Source: Burkholderia glumae LMG 2196 = ATCC 33617 (lineage in GTDB: Bacteria; Pseudomonadota; Gammaproteobacteria; Burkholderiales; Burkholderiaceae). Taken from it: a stretch of DNA of 64,000 bases. Under the pieces are notes generated by a model. It made no database searches and had not been told where the DNA came from. It saw nothing but the letters and a program-made list of their open reading frames with translations. The stretch spans positions 2,294,001-2,358,000 of the forward strand of contig NZ_CP009434.1 in the NCBI RefSeq assembly GCF_000960995.1, given 5' to 3'. The position numbers and the translations under genes are program-made. Numbering within the stretch: position 1 is the first letter of the stretch; the number at the start of each line of letters is the position of its first letter. Below, piece by piece: positions 44,602-54,084 of this stretch.

Positions 44602-46623
44602 GTGAGCAAACGCGAACTCGAGACGAAAGCGAGCGACTCGGCGCAGCAGGAAACGCTTAGGATGACTCGGCGGCATTTCATCGGCTTCAGCGGCGCGCTG
44701 ATGGGCAGCGCGCTGCTGGGCGGCTGCGGCGGCGGCGACGACGCGCCGGCCTCGACCACCGGCGCCGCCACGCCAAGCGCGCCGGCCACGCCGGCCGATC
44801 CGATCTGGGGGGCGAACGGCGCGGCCACCAACATCATCGCCTCGCTGAACGGCATCACGCAGTCGGCGTTTCGCGCCGTCGACTACCCGGTGGAAGCGTA
44901 TGGCGCGCAGCCGTGCCCGGTGGTCGCGCAGACCAGCCCCTACACCGACCTCACCAAGTCGCCGGTGAGCCCGGGGGCGGGCGCCACGCCGGGCGCCGGC
45001 GCATTCGACTCGCGGCCGGCCTTCCTCGCCGCGATCGCCGCCTGCTCGGCGGCGGGCGGCGGGCGCGTGGTGGTGCCGGCGGGCAGCTGGTATTGCGCCG
45101 GGCCGATCGTGCTGCAAAGCAACGTCAACTTCCACCTGAGCGCCAACTGCACGATCTTCTTCAGCCCCAACCCGGCCGATTACGCCAAGGACGGCCCGGT
45201 CAACTGCGGCGCGAACGGCAACCTCTACTACAGCCGCTGGCAGGCCAACGACTGCCTGAACTTCGGCGCGCCCGTGTACGCGCGCAACGCCAACAACATC
45301 GCGCTGACCGGCGAAGGCCCGACCTCCACGCTCAACGGCCAGGCGATGACGCCGTTCGCCGGCTCGGGCAACACGGCCACCTGCTGGTGGACCTACAAGG
45401 GCAGCTCCGGCGCCTATGGCTGCGCCGGTTCGAGCACGCCCTCGCAGGCCTACACGAACCCGAACAACGTCGACCTGAAGACTGTCGCGCCCGGCATCTC
45501 CAGCGCGCTCTACACGCTGCTGACCAACCCCACCACGCCGTGGCAGCAGGACCAGAACTACCTGCCCGCGCTGTCGGAGGCGGGCGTGCCGGTGGCCCAG
45601 CGGATCTTCGGTCTCGGCCACTTCCTGCGGCCGTGCATGGTGGAGTTCATCGGCTGCACCAACGTGCTGATGGAGAACTACCACACCCAGAACACGCCGT
45701 TCTGGCAGCACCACCCCACCGACTGCACCAACGTCGTGATCCGCGGCGTGATGGCCGACAGCATCGGGCCGAACAACGACGGCTTCGATCCCGACGCCTG
45801 CAACAACGTGCTGTGCGACGGCATGGTGTTCAATACCGGCGACGACTGCATCGCCATCAAGTCGGGCAAGGATCTCGACACCGAATACGGCGCGGCGCAG
45901 AACCATGTCGTGCAGAACTGCACGATGAACAGCGGGCACGGCGGCATCACGCTGGGCAGCGAGATGGGCGGCGGCATCGAGAACGTCTACGCGCGCAACC
46001 TGACGATGCTGAACCAGTTCTGGGCCACCAACTCCCTGAACATCGCGATCCGCATCAAGACCAACATGAACCGCGGCGGCTTCGTGCGCAACTTCTACGT
46101 CAACGGCGTCACGCTGCCGAACGGCGTGAGCCTGACGGGAGGCGGCTACGGCAGCAAGCTGCTCACCGGCAGCCCGATCAACGCCACCGTGCCGCTCGGC
46201 GTGGCCAGCGCGACGGCCGGCAACCCGTCGGCCTCGCAGGGCGGCCTGATCACGTTCGACTGCGACTACCAGCCGGCCGGCGACGCGATCCGCACGCGGC
46301 CGGCGCTGGTGCAGAACGTCAACATCACCAACGTGACGGCCAGCAACGTCACGCTCGGCAGCGCGACCGGCTCGTGCTTCCAGGCGATCGTCGCGCAGGG
46401 CCCGGTGGCGTTCGACTACAACGGCGCGGCGCCGACGCCGGCGATTCCCGCCATCACGGGGGTGACGATCTCGAACTGCGATTTCGGCACGCCGGTCGCG
46501 GCCGGCCCGGCCAGCACCACCACGCCCGGACCGATCTACGCCTGGAACGTCAACGGCATCACGCTGCAGAACGTCAAGATCGCCGGGCAGCTCTACAACA
46601 CCACGATCACCGACGCACGCTGA
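44602..46623 (+). CDS. GH28 polygalacturonase with Tat/lipoprotein-type signal
   Basis: This 673-residue pectinase has an N-terminal twin-arginine motif (TRRHFIGF) followed by a hydrophobic stretch and lipobox LLGGC (Cys42), so it is probably a Tat-exported lipoprotein. The GH28 parallel beta-helix shows the catalytic set GPNNDGFDPD, NTGDDCIAIKSG, NSGHGGITLG and AIRIKTN. Long inserts suggest an exo-acting type. GTG 44602 has GGAG seven bases upstream; ATG 44662 (MTRRHF) is an alternative and would give a more usual Tat signal. It cleaves galacturonan in plant cell walls. Upstream palindromes suggest shared control with the second GH28 gene at 62410. Confidence 0.9.
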   Translation: MSKRELETKASDSAQQETLRMTRRHFIGFSGALMGSALLGGCGGGDDAPASTTGAATPSAPATPADPIWGANGAATNIIASLNGITQSAFRAVDYPVEAYGAQPCPVVAQTSPYTDLTKSPVSPGAGATPGAGAFDSRPAFLAAIAACSAAGGGRVVVPAGSWYCAGPIVLQSNVNFHLSANCTIFFSPNPADYAKDGPVNCGANGNLYYSRWQANDCLNFGAPVYARNANNIALTGEGPTSTLNGQAMTPFAGSGNTATCWWTYKGSSGAYGCAGSSTPSQAYTNPNNVDLKTVAPGISSALYTLLTNPTTPWQQDQNYLPALSEAGVPVAQRIFGLGHFLRPCMVEFIGCTNVLMENYHTQNTPFWQHHPTDCTNVVIRGVMADSIGPNNDGFDPDACNNVLCDGMVFNTGDDCIAIKSGKDLDTEYGAAQNHVVQNCTMNSGHGGITLGSEMGGGIENVYARNLTMLNQFWATNSLNIAIRIKTNMNRGGFVRNFYVNGVTLPNGVSLTGGGYGSKLLTGSPINATVPLGVASATAGNPSASQGGLITFDCDYQPAGDAIRTRPALVQNVNITNVTASNVTLGSATGSCFQAIVAQGPVAFDYNGAAPTPAIPAITGVTISNCDFGTPVAAGPASTTTPGPIYAWNVNGITLQNVKIAGQLYNTTITDAR

Positions 46624-46991
46624 CCAATCAGGCGCGAGCCGCCCGCGTCGACATTTCTCCGGCCCCCGCGCGGGGCCGCGCCGTTGCGGCGCCGGGCTGC
46701 TCGGCCGGGCAAGCCGGCTGCGGGCGGCCCGGCCGCTCTCCTCACGACGCAGCGCCGCGCCAGCCCGCGCGGTGCGCCCGACCTCGCCGGGCCGCCGCCC
46801 CCTGGCGCAGCCGCCACGGTTGGCGCGCCGCGTTGTAGGCAGGGAACACGATCGGCCGCGCATTCTTGTAGTTCCTACAAGGAAGACCGCCCGCCCATCG
46901 CGGCGGTGCGCCGTCTGGCGCGGCGATCGCGCCGATATGGCGCGTGGCCCGGATCTTGCTCTCATCCCCTGCTCCTTCCAGGAGCCTCGAC
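46624..46991. other. Intergenic region before glgX
   Basis: These 368 bases contain no gene. The first 230 are GC-rich without clear features. An inverted repeat at 46865-46881 stands out in an AT-richer patch, and the ribosome site CAGGAG lies at 46979-46984. Confidence 0.5.
46865..46881. promoter_or_regulatory. Perfect inverted repeat CTTGTAG-TTC-CTACAAG upstream of glgX
   Basis: Seven-base arms are exact reverse complements around TTC. The site lies 110 bp before the glgX start. It could be an operator (LacI- or GntR-type length) or an RNA hairpin in the leader; no T-run follows. Confidence 0.5.
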
Positions 46992-49247
46992 ATGTCCACC
47001 ACGCCCTCCCTCCAGCAGCCCGGCCTGCGCGACGCCCTCGCCGCGCCCCCCGATTCCGCGGGCCGCTTCGGCCGCGCCATCCAGGAAGGGCTGCCGTTTC
47101 CGCTTGGCGCGACATGGAACGGACACGGCGTCAATTTCGCGCTGTTCTCCGCCCACGCCACCAAGGTCGAGCTCTGCCTGTTCGACGAAGACGGCAAGAC
47201 CGAGCGGGAGCGCATCGCGCTGCCCGAATACACCGACGAGGTTTTCCATGTGTTCGTGCCGGGCCTGGAGCCGGGCGCCGTGTACGGCTACCGCGTGCAC
47301 GGGCCCTACGAGCCCGAGCGCGGCCACCGCTTCAATCCCAACAAGCTGCTGCTCGACCCTTATGCAAAGGCCCATGTCGGCGAACTCGTCTGGGCGCCCG
47401 AAATCTTCGGCTACACGCTCGACTCGCCCGACGGCGACCTGTCGTTCGACGAGCGCGACAGCGCGCCGTTCGTGCCGAAATGCAAGGTGGTCGATTCGAC
47501 GTTCTCCTGGACCCATCCGGACCGCCACGTCGTGGCGCCGGATCGCGTCATCGTCTACGAAGCGCATGTGCGCGGCTTCACGAAAATGCATCCGGACCTG
47601 CCCGAGCCGCTGCGCGGCACCTTCGCCGGCTTTGCCCACCCACGCGTGATCGATTACATCCGCGGGCTCGGCGTGACGACGGTCGAACTGCTGCCGGTGC
47701 ATACCTTCGTCAACGACAGCTACCTGCTCGACAAGGGCCTGACGAACTACTGGGGCTACAACACGATCGGCTTCTTTGCCGCCGATCCGCGCTATTTCGC
47801 GGACAAGAAGGCGTCCTTGGGCGAATTCAAGGAGATGGTGGACCGCTACCACCAGGCCGGGCTCGAAGTGATCCTCGACGTCGTGTACAACCACACGGCC
47901 GAAGGCAACGAGCTCGGCCCCACGCTGTCGTTCAAGGGTATCGACAACGCCTCCTACTACCGGCTGATGCCCGACCAGCCTCGCTACTACATCAACGACA
48001 CCGGCACCGGGAACACCTTCAACCTGTCGTGCCCGCGCGTGCTGCAGATGGTCACCGACAGCCTGCGCTACTGGGTGGCGGAGATGAAGGTGGACGGCTT
48101 CCGGTTCGACCTCGCCACCATCCTCGGCCGCGAGCCGCACGGCTTCGACGAGGGCGGCGGCTTCCTCGACGCGTGCCGCCAGGACCCCCTGCTGGCCAGC
48201 GTAAGGCTGATCGCCGAGCCCTGGGACTGCGGGCCGGGCGGCTATCAGGTCGGCGGATTCCCGCCGGGCTGGTCGGAGTGGAACGACACGTTCCGCGACA
48301 CGGTGCGCGCGTACTGGAAGGGCGACGACGCCATGGCCGCCGAACTGGCCAAGCGGATCACCGCGTCGGGCGACAAATTCAACCGTCGCGGCCGGCGCCC
48401 GTGGGCCAGCGTCAATTTCATCACGGCACACGACGGCTTCACGCTGAACGACCTGGTGTCGTACAACGACAAGCACAACGAGGCGAACGGCGAGGACAAC
48501 CGGGACGGCCACGCCGACAACCGCTCCTGGAACATGGGGGTCGAAGGCCCGACCGACGATCCGGCGATCCGCGAGCAGCGCGAACGCCAGAAGCGCAACC
48601 TGCTGGCGACGCTGCTGCTGTCGCAAGGCACGCCGATGATCCTCGGCGGCGACGAGTTCGGCCGCACCCAGCGCGGCAACAACAACGCCTATTGCCAGGA
48701 CAACGAAATCAGCTGGGTCGACTGGAACGGCATCGACGCGGACGGCCAGGCGCTGGCCGAATTCGTGCGCAAGCTGACCACCCTGCGGCGGCGCCTGCCG
48801 GTGCTGCGGCGCGGGCGGTTCCTGACCGGCGAGCACAACGAGGCGCTCGGCGTGACGGACGCGCGCTGGATATCGGCGGCGGGCGACGACCTCACCCAGG
48901 CGCAATGGGACGACCCGTCGATGCGCTGCTTCGGGCTCGTGATCGACGGGCGCGCCCAGGCGAGCGGCATCGTCAAGGCGGCCTCGGACGCCACCTTGCT
49001 GCTCGTGTTCAACGCCCATTTCGACGTGGTGGACTTCACGCTGCCCGCGGTCCCGGACGGCGAGCACTGGACCTGCCTGCTCGACACCAACGTGCCGGTG
49101 CGCCAGGCGCTGCCCGAATTCCCGAGCGGCGCCGTGTACCAGGTGACGGGCCGCTCGCTGCTGCTGTTCGCGCTCGAGGCGCCGAGCGCCGCGACGCAGC
49201 GCGTGTTCGACCGTCTCGAGACGGTATTGGTCGACGGCGCCGACTGA
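46992..49247 (+). CDS. glgX: Glycogen debranching enzyme GlgX
   Basis: This 751-residue GH13 enzyme has an N-terminal CBM48 domain (residues about 35-135, PFPLGATWNGHGVNFALFSA), the catalytic barrel, and a C-terminal beta domain. GH13 motifs are visible: DVVYNHTAEG, nucleophile Asp in GFRFDLATILG, acid Glu in LIAEPWDCG, and TAHDGFTLNDL. It removes alpha-1,6 branches left by phosphorylase. The start is ATG 46992 with AGGAG eight bases upstream. No other glycogen or trehalose gene lies next to it in the window. Confidence 0.95.
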   Translation: MSTTPSLQQPGLRDALAAPPDSAGRFGRAIQEGLPFPLGATWNGHGVNFALFSAHATKVELCLFDEDGKTERERIALPEYTDEVFHVFVPGLEPGAVYGYRVHGPYEPERGHRFNPNKLLLDPYAKAHVGELVWAPEIFGYTLDSPDGDLSFDERDSAPFVPKCKVVDSTFSWTHPDRHVVAPDRVIVYEAHVRGFTKMHPDLPEPLRGTFAGFAHPRVIDYIRGLGVTTVELLPVHTFVNDSYLLDKGLTNYWGYNTIGFFAADPRYFADKKASLGEFKEMVDRYHQAGLEVILDVVYNHTAEGNELGPTLSFKGIDNASYYRLMPDQPRYYINDTGTGNTFNLSCPRVLQMVTDSLRYWVAEMKVDGFRFDLATILGREPHGFDEGGGFLDACRQDPLLASVRLIAEPWDCGPGGYQVGGFPPGWSEWNDTFRDTVRAYWKGDDAMAAELAKRITASGDKFNRRGRRPWASVNFITAHDGFTLNDLVSYNDKHNEANGEDNRDGHADNRSWNMGVEGPTDDPAIREQRERQKRNLLATLLLSQGTPMILGGDEFGRTQRGNNNAYCQDNEISWVDWNGIDADGQALAEFVRKLTTLRRRLPVLRRGRFLTGEHNEALGVTDARWISAAGDDLTQAQWDDPSMRCFGLVIDGRAQASGIVKAASDATLLLVFNAHFDVVDFTLPAVPDGEHWTCLLDTNVPVRQALPEFPSGAVYQVTGRSLLLFALEAPSAATQRVFDRLETVLVDGAD

Positions 49248-49290
49248 GGGCGCCGGCGCGCGCCGGGCGCGGCTCGGCGAGCGCCCCGGT

Positions 49291-49835
49291 GGAGCGCGGC
49301 AGGTAGATCCTCACGGTGGTGCCGTGGCCCACCTCGCTATCGATGCGGATCTGGCCGCCGCTCTGCTTGCCGAAGCCGTAGGCCATGCTGAGACCGAGCC
49401 CGGTGCCCTGCCCTTCCGGCTTGGTCGTGAAGAACGGCTCGAACGCGCGATCGAGCACCTCGCGCCTCATGCCGGCGCCGGTGCCGGTCACGGCCAGCAT
49501 CACGTACTGGCCGGCCGGCAGGTCGGGCACGCTCGCCACGTAGCCGTCGTCGAGCATCGCGTTGGCAAGCTCGAGCGTGAGCCTGCCGCCGTCGGGCATC
49601 GCGTCGCGCGCGTTGATGGCGAGGTTCAGCACCACTTTCTCGAGCTGATGCGGATCGACCTGCGTGTTCCAGAGGCCGCCCGCCACCACCGTCTCGATCT
49701 CGACCGATTCGCCGAGCGCCTGACGCAGCAGTTCGTCGATGTCGCGCAGCAGCCGCGCCGGGCTGATGACCGCCGGCTGCAGCGGCTGGCGGCGGCCGAA
49801 CGCGAGCAGGTGGGATGCCAGCCGCGCGCCGCGAT
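49291..49835 (-). pseudogene. Remnant of a histidine-kinase ATPase domain
   Basis: The minus-strand frame reads as the end of the phosphoacceptor domain and the ATPase domain of a sensor kinase: LASHLLAFGRRQPLQP, VVLNLAINARDAMPDGG (N box), FEPFFTTKPEGQGTGLGLSM, ending IYLPRS. The sensor domain and H box are missing upstream, and no receiver domain follows. The G1 box reads GTGAGM where DTGxGM is expected; GGC at 49483-49485 replaces the ATP-contacting Asp codon. An ATG at 49902 is in frame, but the added residues are not kinase-like. A functional kinase is unlikely. Confidence 0.75.
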
Positions 49836-49902
49836 CGACCCGCCACCTCGCCGGGCTCGCGACCCCGCGGCGGCACGCCGGAGATTGCCCGCATTGTGTC
49901 AT

Positions 49903-50231
49903 TTTTTCGACGCGGCGCCGGCACGCCGATGCGGGAACCAGGCGCCCCGGCGTTGCGGGCGGCGAGCGCGGCGCCGCGCGTTTCCGGCGAGGAGCGGCAG
50001 CCTCGCGGCGACGGGCACCCGGGACGGGACGAAACGGGACGAAACGGGACGAAACGGGACGAAACGGGACGGGACGACGAAGCGCCGGCCGCGTCCGAGC
50101 CGTGGGCATGCGGCAGGCCGGCGACACGGCCGGGCCGGTCGTATCGAGGCGCGTGCCCGAGGCCGGCAGCATGCCGAGCGCGCGCTTCGCGGCCGGGCCC
50201 GGCGCGCCGCCCGGCCCGCCCGGCGCCGCCG
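49903..50231. other. Intergenic region with decamer tandem repeat
   Basis: These 329 bases between the kinase remnant and the GTPase stop hold a four-copy 10-bp repeat and otherwise GC-rich sequence. No gene is supported on either strand. Confidence 0.5.
50021..50076. repeat. 10-bp tandem repeat (GAAACGGGAC x4) flanked by GGGAC units
   Basis: Four exact copies of GAAACGGGAC fill 50031-50070, bordered on both sides by GGGAC units, so the whole tract is an array of ACGGGACGAA-type decamers. There are no spacers, so this is a slippage-prone minisatellite rather than a CRISPR. Confidence 0.9.
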
Positions 50232-51893
50232 TTAGCGCCCGGCCACCGGCGTCGTCGGCGCCGGCGTCCCCGCAGCCTGCTGCGCCGGCGCCGCGCGCAA
50301 CGCGCGCCCCAGCGCATCGAGCCGCCGCGCGCCCTGCTCGAGGGTCTGCTCCAATCGCAGCGCCCGTTCCTGCAGGCGCTCGATCGCGTCGCGCGCCTGC
50401 CCGGCCGCGCGGTCCGCCGCGAACGCGGCACGCTCGAGCACCGCCGCGCGCAGCGCCGCGTAGAGGCGCGGGACATCGGCCTCGCTCGGCGCCGCCGCGC
50501 CGCCTGCCACGCGTGGCGCCTCGCCGGCGCCGTCGTGCAGATCGATGCAAGCGCCGAACGCGTCCGACAGGCCGGGCACGATCAGGTAGTCGCGGAATTG
50601 CGCCGGGACTTCGTCGAGCAGCGCGGCGTCGATCGCGTGCGCCACCGTCCGGCACAGCGCCGGCAGGTCGGGCGCCGCGGCATGGGCGTCGAGCGCCCGC
50701 GGCAGCGCCGGCAGCACGCGCCGCGCGATCGCGCGGCGCAGTTGCGCCTGCTGCGCGTCGAGCTGCCCGGCCGCCTCGTGCGCGAGCGCGGCCAGCCGCG
50801 CCAGCATCGGCCGCAGCTCGGCGCGCAGCGCGCCCGACAGGTTCTCGTCCAGATGATGCAGCGCCACCTCGGCGCGCTTGCGGCGCTTGTAGGCCAGCGC
50901 CGGCCCGCTCAGCGCATGCAGCGCCGCGTAGAGCCGCTCGAATCCGGCCGCGGCCAGCGCCTGGCCGTCGGCCTCACTGCCGGCCTCGCCGTCCCGCTTG
51001 CCGCCAGCCGCCTCGGCCGGCTCGCGCGCCATGCGCACCGACACCGATACGGGCGCGGCCAGCCGCGCGGCGTCCACGCCCAGCGCGGCGAGCTTGTCGG
51101 CTGCGCGCGCCGCCACGTCGGCCTCCTGCAGCGCGCGCCGCGCCGCGCTCTTGTTGGCGAGGCGCCTGACGAGCCGGCCGTCCAGTTCGTCCTCCTCATA
51201 TTCGTCGCTGCGCGTGAGCACCGGCAGCAGCGGCTTGCCGCGATGCAGCTCCAGGCCGAGATCGTCGAGTTCCTGCACCTGCCCGGGCGAGGCCGAGCTG
51301 GTCAGCCAGATCACGCCGTCCGCGCTCTCGATGAAGCGGCGCGTGAGCGCCGCGTTGTCGGGCGTCACGGAGTGCAGGCCGGGCGTGTCGAGCAGCACCA
51401 GCCGCGCGCCCAGATACACGCCCTGCAACTGCGCGGTGGTTTCGGTCTCGCCCTCGCGAAAGCGTCCGGCCGTCACGACCAGCCGGCCCGCCTCGACGCG
51501 GAAATACCGCACCGTCCTGCCGTGCGCGGCGAAGCGATCGGCGAGGAAATTGCAGAACGAACTCTTGCCGGCATTGAACTTGCCGAACACCAGCAGCATC
51601 GCGCGATCCTCGAATTGCCCGGCCAGCGAGGCGGCCGCCTCGATGCTCGCCCATGGCTGCGAGCAGGCCTGCCCGGCGGCCTGCAGCGCCGCGTCGATCG
51701 CCGCGCCCTGCATGGCGAGCGCGCTGCCCTCGCGCAGCCCCTCGCAGCCGAGCCGCGCCTCGCCCAGGCTCGCCTGCCGATCGATCAGCCAGGCCTCGAA
51801 CGCGTCGAACAGGCCCGACAGATCGCGCGCGCCGAACGCCAGCCCGTCGGCCGCGTCGATGAAGCGCCGTTCCTCGCTCGCGAGCGCCGTCAT
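50232..51893 (-). CDS. Dynamin-like GTPase-domain protein
   Basis: This 553-residue protein has a GTPase domain with G1 GKFNAGKSSF (about residue 107), G3 DTPGLHS, and G4 TRSD. A long helical region with coiled-coil tendency follows (residues about 310-550, for example RDAIERLQERALRLEQTL). This layout recalls bacterial dynamin-like proteins that act at membranes, but no membrane helix is visible. The start at ATG 51893 overlaps the upstream gene's stop by ATGA; a second ATG at 51908 would overlap it more deeply. It works most likely as a pair with the upstream product. Confidence 0.78.
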   Translation of the reverse strand: MTALASEERRFIDAADGLAFGARDLSGLFDAFEAWLIDRQASLGEARLGCEGLREGSALAMQGAAIDAALQAAGQACSQPWASIEAAASLAGQFEDRAMLLVFGKFNAGKSSFCNFLADRFAAHGRTVRYFRVEAGRLVVTAGRFREGETETTAQLQGVYLGARLVLLDTPGLHSVTPDNAALTRRFIESADGVIWLTSSASPGQVQELDDLGLELHRGKPLLPVLTRSDEYEEDELDGRLVRRLANKSAARRALQEADVAARAADKLAALGVDAARLAAPVSVSVRMAREPAEAAGGKRDGEAGSEADGQALAAAGFERLYAALHALSGPALAYKRRKRAEVALHHLDENLSGALRAELRPMLARLAALAHEAAGQLDAQQAQLRRAIARRVLPALPRALDAHAAAPDLPALCRTVAHAIDAALLDEVPAQFRDYLIVPGLSDAFGACIDLHDGAGEAPRVAGGAAAPSEADVPRLYAALRAAVLERAAFAADRAAGQARDAIERLQERALRLEQTLEQGARRLDALGRALRAAPAQQAAGTPAPTTPVAGR

Positions 51894-53023
51894 GCGCCGG
51901 CCCGCCATGCGTCGATCGCGGCCGCCGCCCGCGCCGTGGCGGCAACGGCCTGCTCCTGCGCGGCCAGCTCGCTCGCGAGCGCCACGCGGTCCGCCGACAG
52001 TTCATAGTAGTGCGTGAAGTCGCGGCGCAGCCGGTCGCGGCCGGCCGCCTCGCCGAACATGCGGCGCAGATCGCGGCGGAACTTCACGGAAATGCCCATC
52101 ACGGCGATCATCACGGAATGGAGGCTGCCCGCCGCCATCGCGCGCCCGGGCGGCAGCTCGGACACGCCGTGTCCGGCGAGGAAGCCGTCGATCTCGATGC
52201 AGGCGCGCGAATAGGCGATCTGGATCCGCGCGCGCTCGCGCTTGCCGGCGGTGCTCGCGTAGGGGTCGCGCGCCGTGTCGGGCACGCTCGCGTGATCGCT
52301 GCCGAGCGAATCGAGCAGCGCGCAGAGGTCCGCGCCGACCGTGTCGATCACGGCGCGCAGGCCGCGCTCGAAGCCGTCGCGCTGCTGCCGTTGCCGCTCG
52401 CGCAGCCGCGCCAGCGCCGCGTCCTGCTCGGCGCGCAGCGCGCCCAGCTGCGCGGCGATGTCCGTGCGCAGCCGCGCGGCCTCGCGGGCACGCGCGGCCG
52501 GCACCCGTTCGAGCGCGGCACCGAGCGCCGCCTGCAGCGCCGGAATCCCGCTGCGCTCGACCAGCAGGCACTTGCCGCCCTGCTGCCCGTTGCGATGCCG
52601 CACCGACGACACGCAGCACGGCTCGGCCGCGGGCACCTGCGCGACCAGCGCGGCCACCACCCGGGCGAGCGCGGCGGCGTCGGCCAGCTGATCGATCTGC
52701 GACAGCACCAGGAAGGTCCGGCGCGCGCTGCGCGCGTCGTCGTCGAGCAGGGCCACGAGCCATTGCCGCTCGCGCGCGTCGAGCTCGCCCTCCCCGGCCG
52801 CGTGGACGAACAGGCGGATGTCCGCCTCGAGCCGGACCGCGCGCAGCGCGTGGCGATCGTCGGCCCCGGCCACGTCGGCGTCGAGCCCCGGCGCGTCGAG
52901 CCAGCGCACGCCCGCGTGCCGCCCGTGCGCCAGCGCCACGGTCTCGCGCCGGTCGGAGACGGCGAACAGCGGCTTGCCGGCCAGCACGTCGCCAAGCGCG
53001 GCGTCATCGAGGTCAATGGACAC
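51890..53023 (-). CDS. GTPase-like partner protein without a P-loop
   Basis: This 377-residue protein keeps a G3-like WLDAPGLD (about residue 41) and a G4-like LSQIDQL, then a helical, coiled-coil C-terminal region (residues about 195-370). The G1 P-loop is absent. Only 41 residues precede DAPG, and the catA stop lies 78 bp upstream, so no missing exon-like piece fits there. The GTG start at 53023 has a strong GGGAGGAAG ribosome site, which argues that the short form is really made. It is followed at an ATGA overlap by an intact dynamin-like GTPase; the two may form a heteromeric pair. Confidence 0.7.
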   Translation of the reverse strand: MSIDLDDAALGDVLAGKPLFAVSDRRETVALAHGRHAGVRWLDAPGLDADVAGADDRHALRAVRLEADIRLFVHAAGEGELDARERQWLVALLDDDARSARRTFLVLSQIDQLADAAALARVVAALVAQVPAAEPCCVSSVRHRNGQQGGKCLLVERSGIPALQAALGAALERVPAARAREAARLRTDIAAQLGALRAEQDAALARLRERQRQQRDGFERGLRAVIDTVGADLCALLDSLGSDHASVPDTARDPYASTAGKRERARIQIAYSRACIEIDGFLAGHGVSELPPGRAMAAGSLHSVMIAVMGISVKFRRDLRRMFGEAAGRDRLRRDFTHYYELSADRVALASELAAQEQAVAATARAAAAIDAWRAGA

Positions 53024-53101
53024 GCAGCTTCCTCCCGGCGGGCAAGGATCGATCGGCGGGCCGCGGCAAGGCGCGCGGCCCGGCCGGGCGCGGCGCGGGA
53101 C

Positions 53102-54040
53102 TCAGGCGGCGGCCGAGGCGCGCGGGCGCTGCACGATCTGGTTGTCGCGGCCGGCCACCCGCGCGGTCAGCACGATGTCGAATTCGATCGCCCGGTACGC
53201 GTCGGCCTTCAGGCCGAGCGCCGCGCCGCCCGTCTTTTCGACGACATGCGGAATCAGCGACTCGCGCGTGGCATAGGCGAAGTCGTCCCAGATCAGCGGA
53301 TCGCCCTCGATGTTGAACTGCGTGGTCAGCTTGCGGTGCGCCTCGCTGGTCACGAAGAAATGCACGTGCGCGGGGCGGTTGCCGTGGCGCCCGAGCCCGT
53401 TCAGCAGCTGCTGGGTCGCGCCGTGCGGCGGGCAGCCGTAGCCGACCGGCATCAGCGTGCGAAACTCATAGCGGCCGTCCGCGCCGGTGCGCACGGCGCC
53501 GCGCAGGTTGAACGGGGTCTGCGCGCCGGTCGGATCGAAATGCGAATAGAAGCCCTTCGAGTTGGCGTGCCAGCACTCGATCACCGCGCCCGCCACCGGC
53601 TTGCCGTCCGGCCCCTTGATGGTGCCGTGGATCACGAGCGGGCCGGCGTCCTCGTCGGCGTCGAGATCGATCTTCGCCACGCCGTCCTGCACCGGCGCGC
53701 CGGCCACGTAGAGCGGCCCCTCGATGGTGCGCGGCGTGCCGCCCGTGATGCCGGCCTCGCGGTCCTCGGCGTCCATGCGGATGTCCAGGTACTTCTCGAG
53801 GCCGAGGCCCGCGGCGAGCAGCGCCGCCTCGCCGTCCTGGCCGAGCTTGTTGAGGTAGTGGATGCCGGCCCAGACCTCGTCGGGCGTGATGTCGAGCTCG
53901 TCGATGGCGCGGAACAGGTCGCCGAGCAGCCGGTGGACGATGCGCTTGAGGCGCGCGTCGCCGCCGCCGTCGTCCTCGAGGTTCGCCGCGGCTCTGAGCA
54001 GGTCCTGCACTTCCTGGGTCTGAAACACCTGAACGTTCAT
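53102..54040 (-). CDS. catA: Catechol 1,2-dioxygenase
   Basis: This 312-residue intradiol dioxygenase opens catechol to cis,cis-muconate using non-haem Fe(III). The N-terminal helical dimer domain (residues 1-100) precedes the beta-core with PLYVAG, GYGCPPHG and the His-containing RPAHVHFFV iron site. The start is ATG 54040 with AGGAGA upstream. It is the third gene of the catB-catC-catA operon, so muconate made here is handled by its neighbours in the beta-ketoadipate route. Confidence 0.95.
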   Translation of the reverse strand: MNVQVFQTQEVQDLLRAAANLEDDGGGDARLKRIVHRLLGDLFRAIDELDITPDEVWAGIHYLNKLGQDGEAALLAAGLGLEKYLDIRMDAEDREAGITGGTPRTIEGPLYVAGAPVQDGVAKIDLDADEDAGPLVIHGTIKGPDGKPVAGAVIECWHANSKGFYSHFDPTGAQTPFNLRGAVRTGADGRYEFRTLMPVGYGCPPHGATQQLLNGLGRHGNRPAHVHFFVTSEAHRKLTTQFNIEGDPLIWDDFAYATRESLIPHVVEKTGGAALGLKADAYRAIEFDIVLTARVAGRDNQIVQRPRASAAA

Positions 54041-54084
54041 GGGGATTGTCTCCTTGTTGATAGGGGCGAGGCGCGCCGGCGTCC

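Noticed and set aside
44225..44605. Possible small plus-strand gene before the first polygalacturonase
   Set aside because: Arg-rich, no ribosome site, and it runs through the two operator-like palindromes.
50021..50076. Possible CRISPR array
   Set aside because: The repeats are 10 bp and head-to-tail without spacers, and no cas gene is present.
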